From: Tetracladium setigerum
Lineage: Eukaryota; Ascomycota; Leotiomycetes; Helotiales
NCBI GenBank assembly: GCA_031472005.1
Contig: PZJY01000002.1
Coordinates: 3,100,001-3,164,000 of the forward strand
Reading direction: 5' to 3'
Length of the DNA: 64,000 nt
In this document: positions 35,436 through 49,880 of the stretch, piece after piece
How positions within the stretch are numbered: position 1 is the stretch's first letter
How the letters are laid out: each line of letters starts with the position of its first letter
Position numbers and translations under genes: made by a program
Notes under the pieces: model-generated
The model's database searches: none
Told to the model about the DNA's origin: nothing
The model's input: only the letters and a program-made list of their open reading frames with translations

Positions 35436-36605
35436 ATGAACTCTTCCCACTGGGAAACTGTGCCTATGGGGTACTCTACTGTCGAGACACTTCTAGATGA
35501 GGTTTCAAATCACATTGCGGCTTCAAATATTTCGCGGCAATCGCGAGGATCGATATCACAAAAATCTGGCGTTTCTATGAGGGTTGTGAAGCCAAACAGT
35601 GCTAGCAACAGTCCGCGAAATTCGGTCGGTCTGGGAAGAAGGATGACCGATGGGGCATATAGACGGCGTCTAGCAATATTGGAACAGGGCACTCGAGGGT
35701 CAACATCTTTCGTCTCGCATGATGGTCTTCATCCTCCCACATCAACCCGTCCAGTGTCGTGGCATCCAGCCTCCCACATCCCTCAGTCCGTACCATTCCA
35801 ACCGACATACCCTCAACAGTATTCCCAAGCGAACGCCAACTATCAACTGTACGATGTTCAGTCCATCCCGCCAGCCTACTCGGGCTACAACTCCCCAGCA
35901 TCAAACTTCTCGCCCGTGACAGGGCCATCGAATGGTTACGAACAACCGCAGTACATTACTCAGACTCGCCCACACACCTACAATCCATATTCGACATATG
36001 ATATGAACCGACAGCACCAAATGGCACAGGCAGTACAAGTTCCCCAACAGTTATACACTCCGGCTGCATCAGACAACGTGGACCCGACTATGTATTCTCA
36101 TTTTGACTGGAGCAACTTCGCAACCAATGGCTTCGAGACTGCCTCCACTACTCCACCAACACCAGAGAATTTTCTGCCCATTCAACACCCTGAGCCTACA
36201 TTCCCAGCTGAAGATGCTATACCTTACCATGCATTAGACGATTCGGATGAAGGCGAGGAGTTGATTGGCATGGGCTTATACGATGAAACCGAAGTAAAGT
36301 CACCACCTTCAGACCCACACCTCGACAACTATCGGGCTTTGATGATGTCCCAGCTTCTGGGAACACCCTATCGCAGACCGGAGCCCGTTGGGAAGGGATT
36401 GAAGTTGGAGGAGGGATGGAATCCACCAAGTGACGATGAGGAGGATAGCGATGAGGATGGAGAGGGAGAGGATGAGGAAGTTCCTGCAGCACGAACCAAC
36501 AATGGCGAAGCTGTTCCAACGCACACACTTGTTGGAAACTTTTTACCAGTATCAGCACCGCAGAACAACGGGATTCAGAACTACAATAGAGATGGGTGGT
36601 TGTAA
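35436..36605 (+). CDS. Disordered acidic-tailed protein of unknown function
   Basis: Single-exon 389-residue protein. I do not assign a function. Residues 1-70 carry a possibly folded segment (YSTVETLLDEVSNHIAAS, then AYRRRLAILEQGTR). Residues 85-250 are disordered and rich in Pro, Tyr, Gln and Ser. A conserved-looking block follows: EGEELIGMGLYDETE, then the YRALMMSQLLGTPYRRPEP region and GKGLKLEEGWNPPSDDEED. The tail is acidic. The mix of Gln/Pro/Tyr-rich and acidic segments resembles transcriptional regulators, but no DNA-binding domain is visible. It has a very long upstream gene-free interval, which fits a heavily regulated gene. Confidence 0.8.
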   Translation: MNSSHWETVPMGYSTVETLLDEVSNHIAASNISRQSRGSISQKSGVSMRVVKPNSASNSPRNSVGLGRRMTDGAYRRRLAILEQGTRGSTSFVSHDGLHPPTSTRPVSWHPASHIPQSVPFQPTYPQQYSQANANYQLYDVQSIPPAYSGYNSPASNFSPVTGPSNGYEQPQYITQTRPHTYNPYSTYDMNRQHQMAQAVQVPQQLYTPAASDNVDPTMYSHFDWSNFATNGFETASTTPPTPENFLPIQHPEPTFPAEDAIPYHALDDSDEGEELIGMGLYDETEVKSPPSDPHLDNYRALMMSQLLGTPYRRPEPVGKGLKLEEGWNPPSDDEEDSDEDGEGEDEEVPAARTNNGEAVPTHTLVGNFLPVSAPQNNGIQNYNRDGWL

Positions 36606-37084
36606 GATGTGATAGTGTGGATTTGTTTTTTACTTTGAGCGATTTAGCATAGCATTGGGATGGTTTTGGGTCAGGGATTTGGTTAAGAAGGTCAATTTGG
36701 TTACTGTCCGGCAGCGACAAGTGTAAAACAAATATGGCGGCTTCACAGCTTGTGGGATATGAATGAAGACAGATTTAACAACCAAAAATGAATTTCGTGA
36801 CTAAGATTTTCTCAATTGTGTGTCCCTCCCTCCAACCCTGTTCCTTTCTGCCTCCAGTGCGCTATAAGAGCCAATATCTATATTTACATTTTCTCAATCA
36901 GATTGTGACGTGACAGGAGGCTACAACCTTGCCGCCAAGTTATTTAAGGTTTCGCTTATGGGATAACCGCCAGAGCCTCAATCTCTCTTGGCACCAAAAC
37001 TTCCATTTCCGTCTCCAAGCCACACAACCAACCAACTGGATCTCCCACAAATCTCCATCCACTTGTCATCTCAAGCCTGTCACC
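36606..37084. promoter_or_regulatory. Intergenic region upstream of LAS1
   Basis: 479 bases between tandem plus-strand genes. It holds the 3' end of the disordered protein and the LAS1 promoter; the last 60 bases are CA-rich. No gene is seen. Confidence 0.5.
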
Positions 37085-38270
37085 ATGGTACAGTACATCA
37101 TCACTCCATGGCGCTCGCAAGCCGAACTTCTCTGCGTTCGTCAGCAACTGTATCCGGACTCAACACTCTCATTAAACGTTCAGGATCGCAAGCAAGCCGT
37201 TGCGCAGGTTTCGGTCTGGATGCAGAGGGGCAACTGTCCGCATCTCGTTGAATCGACGGCAATTCTTACTTCGGCTCTTCTGAATGATGTCCCTGGGAAC
37301 TCGACATATTGTGTTCGGGCGGCTTATTCCGCTGCTTTTTGTAGGTATGTCACTTTTTGTTTTTTGGTGGGTGAAAAGATTGCTTTTTGAGGGAAGTTTA
37401 TCTGGCGTGTTGAGAGCATTTTGAGTTAGGTCTGTTTTGGTTGCTTTTGGTTGAGAATAGGATTTCAATCGCGTGTCCTCCGCAATCCTAGACTTTCACA
37501 AAGGCTCATCGATGTTTGCAAGCACATCAAAGTTCACATTGCGCCCCGATCAAGCTTGAAAAACCTCGACCAGCTCACTGCAAGCAACTTGTTTCTTATC
37601 AGAAACAGGCTAATTTCAACCCAGATTTGTGACTGGCCTTCTCGACGGCCACCAAGACAAACGCCGGAAGCTCAGCATGTATTACATTGCAAAGACAATT
37701 GGCCTACCAGCTACCTACGTTGAACTTCGCCATCAAGCTACCCACGAGGAACTGCCCTCACTCTCGAAGCTTCGTACCGCGACTCAAAAAGCACTACGCT
37801 GGATCTGGGACTACTACTGGGCTCGTTTACCCTCATCCACCACTGAGACGGAGGATTGTAAATCCTTTGTTTCTAAAATCTTGCTGGAGGAAGACGAAAC
37901 TGTGCGGCTCCGATTGGAGTCTGAACTCGGGAATTGGGATCAGGATGAGCTCCTGAGAGTTCTCACGGAGCTTCAGGAGGCGACTGCTGATGTCAAGTTG
38001 TTGTTGCGGGCCACTAAGCTCTATCAGATGGCTCTAGGATTGGGTTTTCGCTCTAATTTGTCTGATGTTGAGCCTGCTGATGCAGAACCTGTGAGCATGG
38101 ATCTTGCGAGGTTTAAGAATGAATTGGCCAGTATGGAGGATCAGATGGACTCGTCGGATGATGAAATCACAAAGGAAGATAACTTGCCGTCAGTACCAAC
38201 AACCGATATGGTCAAGGGCTGGACCATGTGGGAGGGACCTTGGGTTCCGAAACCCATAGGTGTTGTGTAG
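37085..38270 (+). CDS. LAS1: Pre-rRNA ITS2 endonuclease Las1
   Basis: Cleaves ITS2 of pre-rRNA together with the Grc3 polynucleotide kinase; nucleolar. Exon 1 is 37085-37344 and exon 2 is 37625-38270, giving 301 residues. The intron of 280 bases is long for this window, but it joins AAFCR to [19 protein letters not shown], which is the expected contiguous family sequence. The HEPN ribonuclease motif R-phi-x3-H is present as R122-H-Q-A-T-H127 in [20 protein letters not shown]. The N-terminus [20 protein letters not shown] is the standard Las1 start, and the C-terminal motif [16 protein letters not shown] is also conserved. The protein is shorter than yeast Las1 (about 500), mainly in the middle. 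Confidence 0.92.
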
Positions 38271-39541
38271 ACCCTAAAGAACTTTGTACGAATTGGTCCA
38301 AACTATCCAACACAGTCTGGATAGTAGACATTCGGTACAAGAGCTGGGTTCGAGGTCGCTCGCCCCCTTTCTGGAGTCAGGGGCTGTCTGCCCTGGTTTA
38401 CCTACTGGATTACAACGGATTTTGAGGAGACTTTGTGGACGCCCAGAAGCAGTTCTGGCTTGTCCCGAGGCATATCAAAAGGACCGGCTACATTACGAAT
38501 ATCGTTATCATGTATAAATACACTTTCTCGAGCACATATTCGCACAGCTGTGGATTATCCTTACGACATCACGATAGCACAACGAACGGGTGTTACGGCT
38601 TCCACGGACTTGGAAGATATCCACTTGTCTCCAGATCCGTAGATCCCGAGTGGAAATTACGGGAGTTCGCATCGGCATTGATGATGCTTGCTGAGATGGA
38701 GCTGATGTGCAAATCAAAAATAGAACGCTTCGTACGCGTCGTGAGCTTGCAATCGACTTCAAGATTCAATTTCCCAGGTCGCCATCTGACCGTTCAGGAA
38801 AAACAGAAGCGCTCGGTGGGGTCCATAATAGCTGAACTATTCTTAGATTAATCAAGCTCCTATCCTGTCAAGGAGTATCAAATCAAGTGTGACCAACAAT
38901 TCTCAATTTTGTCCAGATGGTGGGGTGCTGTGAAAATCGGCTCCACATCACCCCTTTATTGTTGTCTCGTTCTCGGTTAACTATTTGTTTACAACCCCGA
39001 GACTCAAGAGATTCATTGAAGTTTCTTCTTGGGTTTGTAAATTCGAGAACAAAACGTAGATCTTGGTACCAAAGTGCGTTCAATTTGGCATTTGAAGTAT
39101 TGTGATGGCACAGCTGGTCTTCCCCATCTTCCAAAACAGTCAAGTGTACCAACTATATTGGATCTTTCAGATGCTACTCCATTATCCAAGACTACGAAAT
39201 GTTTTACTCATATCTCCATGAAAATCATGTTAGCTGAATGATGAACATTGTTCCTTCCGTCTTTCCTTATTTGTTGTGCTCTGATCAATCTAGATCAGTC
39301 TGGCGCGCTACGCGTTTCACCCCTCATCACTCTCACAACTCCATTGCAGTACATTTACTCCAAATCAGCACAACCTCCCATCATCCACAACACATGCCTC
39401 GTTCCCATCAAGTACCTCACTAGCAACAAAATCTAGTCAAAATGTCTTCCTGCAAGTCCAACTATCTTACCTCCCTTACCAATCCAAACATAAAGTACTG
39501 TAGAGTACCTAGCTAATTTACACGCAACAAAAGACCTAAAC
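38271..39541. other. Intergenic region after LAS1
   Basis: 1.27 kb. An open frame of 138 codons at 38435-38851 (+) has no recognisable motif. The rest is AT-rich with no clear gene. The missing 5' exon of the next gene probably lies in the last 200 bases. Confidence 0.4.
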
Positions 39542-39628
39542 TCCACCACCACAATCCACACAACCAGCCCCATCCCCGCCCACATCACCAAAGCCCAACT
39601 CCTCACCTTCCTCCACACGCCCGAATGT

Positions 39629-40129
39629 ATGATCCGCATAAACCCCGTCGTCACAACCATCGAGCCCCTCACCCCGGCAGACTCGGCCACATTCTTCAAG
39701 AGTGTTCCTCAGGAACACAAACCCCTCCCATCCAGCACCCTCCCCATCCCAATCTTCTCCGTTACGGAAGACATGTCCATCGAGACGCCCTCGGCCAAAG
39801 CCTCGGGAAACTGGCGTGGCGGGTGGGCGAAGCGATTCATCCCGGAGAAAATCACGTATCAGACTACAATTGAGGCGAGGGAGGATGGGATGAAATCGCT
39901 GACACATGCGGCTATGGGGGTGCAGAGTGTGACGCATTGGGTTGTGAAGGATGTGGAAGGTGGCGGGCTGGTGGTGGAGAAGCTGGGTGCGGTTACGAGT
40001 AATAAGATGTTGATGGCCTTTATTGCGACAACCTTGGAGGAAAGTCATAAATTGCTTGCGTCGGACTTCGTGGTGGCGTTGGAGAAGTGGGTTGCTGCTG
40101 GCTCAGAGGGTGGCAAGACCACTTCGTGA
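39629..40129 (+). CDS. DUF7053-like fungal protein, N-terminus not resolved
   Basis: Small conserved fungal protein of unknown function. The frame is open from about 39500 and encodes, before the first Met at 39629, a stretch that belongs to the domain (TSPIPAHITKAQLLTFLHTP, then ECMIRINPVV). So the true start must lie upstream, probably in a separate short exon. The rest has EDGMKSLTHAAMGVQSVTHW and a C-terminal helix (KMLMAFIATTLEESHKLLAS) typical of these start-domain-like ligand-binding folds; the fold is inference. The visible part is 166 residues from Met 39629. Convergent with the DUF2235 gene. Confidence 0.65.
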   Translation: MIRINPVVTTIEPLTPADSATFFKSVPQEHKPLPSSTLPIPIFSVTEDMSIETPSAKASGNWRGGWAKRFIPEKITYQTTIEAREDGMKSLTHAAMGVQSVTHWVVKDVEGGGLVVEKLGAVTSNKMLMAFIATTLEESHKLLASDFVVALEKWVAAGSEGGKTTS

Positions 40130-40513
40130 AAGCGCCCATTATGAATTATGACCTTTCCTTTGGGTTTATAGGGATAGGGGTAGTGTGTATTAGAGGAGAG
40201 ACAGGTCGGTACTCTACATTTTCTTTGCAAGCCACTCTCCTGATTTCACTACATGACCTGTGTCCAGAGAATGGCAAAGAGCCTTAGGTTTTAAGCCAGC
40301 AGCCGAGTGAGTGAAATTATGTTGTATTTTTCATATCTCTCGCTATTCTCTTCCGAACAAGTCTTTTGCATTCTTCCCGTACGAGTATCAAATGTCCCCC
40401 ATACCCGCCAAGTGGTCTGGAACCTGTGAGTAAAAGCCATCCTGAAAGAGGTCAGAAAAGAAAGAGCTGCCTCTGATCATCCCCGTGGATCCTTTAAGAA
40501 TACATAGCAACCC
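40130..40513. other. Convergent intergenic region
   Basis: 384 bases between two 3' ends. Nothing is seen beyond the expected untranslated tails. Confidence 0.5.
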
Positions 40514-42277
40514 TTAAACCTTCTTGGGCGTTACAGTGACCTTCTTGGCACGAGCTGTCGCGACGCTCCTCTGTAGCAGTCTGATCTCAGTTCGGCCCAG
40601 CTCATCTTCATATAATGGCTCCAAACCGTCCTTCGCTTTCCAGATCACATCTCCTGCGCTCTTTGCAGAATGGTCAACTTCGGTCTTTGTACTTGCCGCT
40701 TGTACAAGTTCGTAATTTGCTAGCGCTTCACAGACATATGTCTCAGTGGGCCAGAAGCCAGCTGCTCCCTTGATCCAGTCGACGACCTTGACAACTTTGG
40801 AAGTATCCGAATTATCCTCAGTGTCTTTTCCACCACCATTAATCCTCACTCTCACGCATCGGTGAATATACTCCTGTGTGCCTTTCAACCTCTCCTTCGT
40901 CTGTTTTCCATCCACAGTGCTCACTTTGAAGTATCGTCCGGGAGTTCTAGTGATGGGAGACCATCCTTGCAAAATGCCAGTGGCTGAGTCGATTGGTGCA
41001 GAGTCATAAAGTCTGCCCATGGCCCATGGTCTAATTTGTTCGGGAACCGTTGCATATCGGTCGGTGTTCAAATCTTGAACGAAGTCAAGATAGTCAGGAT
41101 TGAACGCTACCAGTCCCCATCAGTATCTTCCAACTGGCTAATCATCCAAGCCAGAGTGATGTTTGAAATTCCTGCATCAGCATACGAGCCCCCGATGTTG
41201 GAGTGAACGCCAGGAAACCAGCATTGCTTCAGTTTGATAAGTTTATTAGGGGCAGATGGTTGTTCCCATAACGTCGGTGTGAACAGATTACGGTGCTCGT
41301 CAAGTGCCATAGCATGGAATGCGTTTTGTACATGCTGAGCAATCTTTTGGTTAACAAAAGAGTAGGCTTTGACGTTCTTTTCGTTCCAAGGTAGAGGAAC
41401 GCCCAATGCACCTATTTCAATCCATCAGCTGGGAAATTCGGAGGCAACAAGGGCACATACCAACAGTATCCCAAACGCCAATGGCCCTGATTGGCATTCC
41501 CCATCTTGTGAATCCGGCCTGCGAGAGCTATCAGCATGTTCTTCACAATCGATCTTCAAGCCACGCACATCAATCAACTTCTGTCGGTATCGTGGGTCTG
41601 TAAACCTAATCTTCTCCCCGTAAGTCGTCTGAAACCATTTACTCTCCTCGCCCGGCAAATCCTGGCTCATCCAATCTGAAAAGATACCCCAGAAATTCTC
41701 CATTCCCTTCCTGGTCAGCAAACCGACATCGCTAATCATACTGGCAATCGCTCTAGCCGTGAAAGCACCTCTGGAGAATCCCAAAAGAATAATCTCGTCC
41801 ATTGGCTTGGTCTCGTCAGACAGTTCTTTTTGGGTACCAGGATCGAAGTTATTGGCGAGAAAGGCGTAGGCTTCTCGGATGTGCTCTGAGATATTGTTTC
41901 CTGTAATACCACCAATGATTTTGTTTTCAAGCCCGCTGTCGTCCGTTCCAATACCTCTTTGGTAGTAGACAATTTGCTGGATCGGACCGTCGTTGGGTTT
42001 GATTGCGCGGACAATTCGAGTCACGTTTGAAGGGAGCTGAATGGTAATTGCGCCAGTGATCGACTTGTCATGCCCCATGTCGCTATTCTGTTTCGTGGTT
42101 TAGTCATAATAAAGGGTTCATGATGAGGCTTGGTTTGATTTACCTGCCATGTTCCTGAGATGAAAGCATCAGCTTCGAATGCATCACTAAGAGTAATAAA
42201 GGGGGAAGCTTACCATCACAGGCAATAATATGTCGTCTCCCAACAGGTCTCTTCTTTACAACGACTGGTGTAGACAT
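40514..42277 (-). CDS. DUF2235 alpha/beta-hydrolase-like protein (Tle1-like fold), one frame break
   Basis: Putative lipase or phospholipase-like hydrolase; DUF2235 shares its fold with bacterial Tle1 effectors, but fungal members have no agreed substrate. Exons are 42277-42214, 42154-42144 (only 11 bases), 42087-41569, 41518-41461 and 41411-40514. Repaired, it has 516 residues with all phases matching. The start segment RRHIIACDGTWQNSD (rebuilt through the micro-exon) is typical. The nucleophile elbow is LLGFSRGAFTARAIASMISD (GxSxG). Later motifs are TRWGMPIRAIGVWDTVGALG and WFPGVHSNIGGSYADAGISN. One base is missing in the C run 41115-41118: the frame changes after QLEDTDG and continues LVAFNPDYLDF. 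The start at 42277 follows the family; Met 42433 would add 52 residues that could target mitochondria. Confidence 0.85.
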
Positions 42278-45200
42278 TGCGAAAGTTCTTGCAAACCTGT
42301 TTGAGTGGGCTGGAAGCTGAACTTTGATTCTGGGAGATCCCAAAGAAAGGTTTTTCTTGATGTCAGATGAAAGGAAAGTGTATGTGAGATTCAAAGGTGG
42401 TCGCAATCTTTTAGGGAGAGAATTGGCAGGCATTTGAATAATGAAAAGGCGGGGTTGATATGTCGAAGAGTCTTGTGGTGCAACCGACCACATGCATTTG
42501 TTTGGTGTGTTGTTCAATCAGCAATCACGACAGACAAACGCCAATATGAGGATGAGAAGGAATCAACGGTCAGAAGTCAGACAGGTCCTACCTTTCCAAT
42601 AAATCAGTTATAAACCAATTATAAGGCTGGATTCACGCACTTGCAGAATGGAGCATGCGTAAGCTCTTTCAGCTCATGCACTACTGAAGTTCAGCCTTAC
42701 TCCAGCTGGGCAAAATGTTCCAGACTCTTTTATTTCAGTAAGCCACTTGCAATTAGAGGGAGTAGGGTAGGTGACACAATTGACATAATTGATGAGGAGA
42801 CGAATGAAGATGGACGGCTGGAAGGGAAGTTGGTTCACCATCGAGTCTAAAATATTTGGACTTCCGGTCACCAATCCTGTCAGCTTAGTTAAACAGCACC
42901 TTCCTGAGCTGTACGGCTTCCATCCCCAACACTTATAGAATCCTCCACATCTTCCTGACGAAAGTGATAAAAATCTCGTCCACTCGTCAATTCAACCTCA
43001 ACAGAGTAATTTGGTTCTCTTTGCAAGTAATCTGACGTGTTGTGACGGTGTTGTTAGGACTGAAGTGGAAGCAAGCGCCAAAAGAATGAGCGATTGATGT
43101 TTCCCCATGATTAATTGATGTAGATGTATTTTCCAGAGCCCAAAAACCAATGTGATTCTACAAATTTTACATATGATGCAGATGGGAGAGATTGAAAGAC
43201 TTATACGGTTCGTCTTCTTCCAGATGTCACCGTCAATGATTATATTTAGTCATTGTCTGACAAGTTGAATATAACCCAATGAAGAAATGTGGAGAGAATA
43301 TTATGTCTGACAACAGTCTAACAGGAAAGAATGATCTCAACAAAGTAAGAGGTAATACTCCAGAACGCTAGTTCCCAAATATCAAATTTCCATTCCAATT
43401 TCGCCCAACAATCTCCTTCATCAATGTCCCTGCCCAACTTTGGTAAAGGTTCGACATTTCCTTTGATTCTCCACCATTGATGAAAGAACGACAATCTTTA
43501 TTCCTCGTCAAGAAATTCGCACACAACGAGCAAGGCCCAAATAAAATCAAGAACTAGCAAAAAGGTTTCCCACCATCGAATGATTTTGAACAATCTCTCA
43601 AATTACAATGCAACACTCTCGAACCGCACATCTCATATCAAAAGCCCACAAATCAAACCACCAAAACCAAAAGAAGACACACTTGCAGTACCGACTCTCT
43701 GCCTAAATACCTACTACCTGCATTATCTTACTGGCCTCACTTGCCCTACCTGGGTACCTGGCTTTGAAAATATCCTCCTCGGTTAAAGACATCCCTTCTA
43801 CCTGCATATGTACAGTATAGCCATTCCATCCAACCACAAAATCCACAAACCCACAACTACCTACACAACCCAAATCCAAAACATCTAAATCTTACGTATC
43901 TGCACCTGATCGAAGGCCATACGTTTTACCAAGCCGGCATCAAAGGCACATCGATATCGGGAGCTAAAATACACGATCTAGAAAGCAAGGGTGGGTTTGT
44001 GTGTTGTTAGATCAGGCTGAAAATTGATTGGCGATGCCTGAGTAGTAGGAGGGAGGGAAATGTACGCAAGCGAGACAAGTACATCTATCTATCTGTACAT
44101 GGGGGTTATACATGTACCTATTTATGTACTGTATGTATGCCCAGGATAGGGCGGGATATCCTCACCAGCCAGCCGCCCTTCAGAAACATAACCCTACCAT
44201 CCCTCGCATGCCCATCATGCACGTATTCTTACCCGAGACACAACGCACGCACGCACAACAAAAACGAATCGCACCACCAAACGAACGCACGCACTAAAAT
44301 TATTTGCCATGACGCTACGGAAGGTACGGTACCAAGATAGCTAGCATGATGATCTCTCGTACTTACCAAATTTCGGAAAGGCCGGGTATAATCAATTGTA
44401 AGGGCCTGCTCTGAAGGAAGGTGCGAATAAAGGGAGGGAAAGCCACAATATAAGTACCTAAATATCGAGGTAGATATCTGCCGCATCACTTGAATTTGCC
44501 GAACCGGATGTATCTTTTTTGTCTACCCGGTACATGTATGTACGTGGGCTGTACATTCATATGTGCTCATTTTTCTTGGTTCTCGTTCTTGCTCATGAGA
44601 TATATGCCGATCCGAGATGCACATTAACGTACACAGTACATATCCACAACCGAACATGCAGGTAATACTGCAGCAATAGCATCGGGTTAGAGACCTCAAA
44701 CGAAACACGAAAGATCTGGAACCATAAACATCGGACAGTATGGACAGGCCCAGCCCGATCGGTTGATAAACAGATTTGGTTCTATTTGTTTTTTTTATTT
44801 ATCCACGAAACCCTCGAAAAAAAAACATTGTTTTTTTGAATTTTGCAATTCCTGGCTTTTAATGGCCTCGGAAAGGTTTCGTTTCCAGCCAGCTTCCGTC
44901 CTTCCCTCTTCCGTCCTCCCTCCCTTCCCATCCGCAAAACCCAGAGGCACAAACACCATTTCCCATTCCATATCCCCATACCCTATGGTCCATCCATCTT
45001 TCCCATAAAATTCCTTACCCCCTTTTACCTATCCTTTCCATTTCAATTACATCAAAAGGCGGCCCGACAACCAGCCCTCTTTCCATTTCATTCCCTATAC
45101 TCCCCGTACATCATCAAGTTCGTCCAACCATCGAAAATCAAGAACGCCCCCGTAAGCAGCACTCGTACCATAAATAACCCAAGCCAATTCTTGCAAGGAG

Positions 45201-45583
45201 CAAGCAATTACCGAAGTTGAAAACCCCTGAAAATCCGCAGAGGAACTCTTTGCTGGAGAAGTCCAGGTGTAGTGATCGTTTTTTTAATAAAAAAAATTAT
45301 AACAAAATCGCATAATGCCGATATAATTTGGATGACATCTCAGCCGCAGGCAAGTCGAGGTTCATGATGAAACTCGTTGTTTTCGTAAAAGGTATTTCAT
45401 CATATCATTCGTAGAGTCAGAGAACTGTAGATTGCAATCGCCAGCCACCCACTTTGTGATCACAGTCTCGGTGATCAGGACATATGTATCGTAATGCCAA
45501 ATAATACAGGAGGAAACTTTTGTATATCGCGGTCCTCTTCATTTGTCAACATGCTTTTGTGTATATCATCCGAAACATCAACA
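42278..45583. other. 3.3 kb gene-free region
   Basis: Promoter of the DUF2235 gene at the left and the 3' region of the AmdX-like gene at the right. The middle (43550-44720) is rich in CTACCTACC, GTACATGT and TATCTATC-like short repeats. No coding frame of substance is seen. Several poly-T/poly-A tracts lie at 44780-44835 and 45280-45300. Confidence 0.55.
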
Positions 45584-49120
<3,537 letters not shown>

Positions 49121-49856
49121 CTTTGGCGAGTTTGGAGGGGTCGCTGGGCGCTGAGATGAGAGCCGATGGGTAACTCTGAAGCTTTGATTTGGCACAACAG
49201 AAGAAAACGAGGGTTTAGCAAGGCATTCGCTCGAGATCGCGAGATTGTGGTGGCTTCTAGTTACCAGCACCTGGCGGGTCCCTTGCACTCGTCAGTCCGC
49301 GTCAATTGCACACTCACGAAGTCGTTGGTCGTCCGGGTAAATGCGGTGGGCGAGCAGCTGCACTGTGTGCTGCAGCGAGGTGGAGAGGAATTAGGGCGTG
49401 GTAGGGTTTCTATTGCTCGTAGAATAAGTCGTCAGACAGACCGTTCGAAGTGGTCGGGTCAATGCCGTCTGGGTGTTCGTTCTCGAATTTGGAAATAGAT
49501 GCAGGAGGGGTGGTTGTGTCGGTCTGCTGTCAGTCGGTCGAGGGCTGCTACGGTAGAGTGGTGGTAGTAGTAGGGAGAGTAGCAGAGCACGCAGTACAGT
49601 CGTTGTGGATTGCGTGTGGTGGGGTTCAATCAAAGGCCAATTGTCGCAGGTCGTCGCCGTGCTGATGGAACAAAACACAAAGAAACGGGCGATTATGATG
49701 AGTGATGCTATTAGTGGGAAAGAGATGAGGCTGCACTCTGCACTCTGTCTGCACTCTGCAAAAACAGCAGAACCACAAAAGATGAGAACGATGAGGGTCT
49801 CAGAAATCCGACACAGCTCCGTTTGCGTGTAGGAAAAGGGCAAGCAAGCAGGCAAT

Positions 49857-49880
49857 GAAAAGGCAAGGCAAGGCAAGGCA
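49857..49880. repeat. GGCAA pentanucleotide array
   Basis: About four copies of AGGCA/GGCAA on the plus strand, roughly 740 bases upstream of the AmdX-like start codon. Confidence 0.8.

Noticed and set aside
38340..38375. GGTTCGAGG-like string resembling a tRNA B box
   Set aside because: The flanking bases do not pair as a T-arm and no A box or cloverleaf can be drawn.
38435..38851. 138-codon open frame after LAS1, considered as a decayed gene
   Set aside because: I could not join it with neighbouring frames into anything family-like.
49391..49876. Hydrophobic, Ser/Leu-rich 161-codon frame upstream of the AmdX-like gene
   Set aside because: It reads as the complement of purine-rich leader DNA and repeats; no family resemblance, and it lies where the 5' leader is expected.
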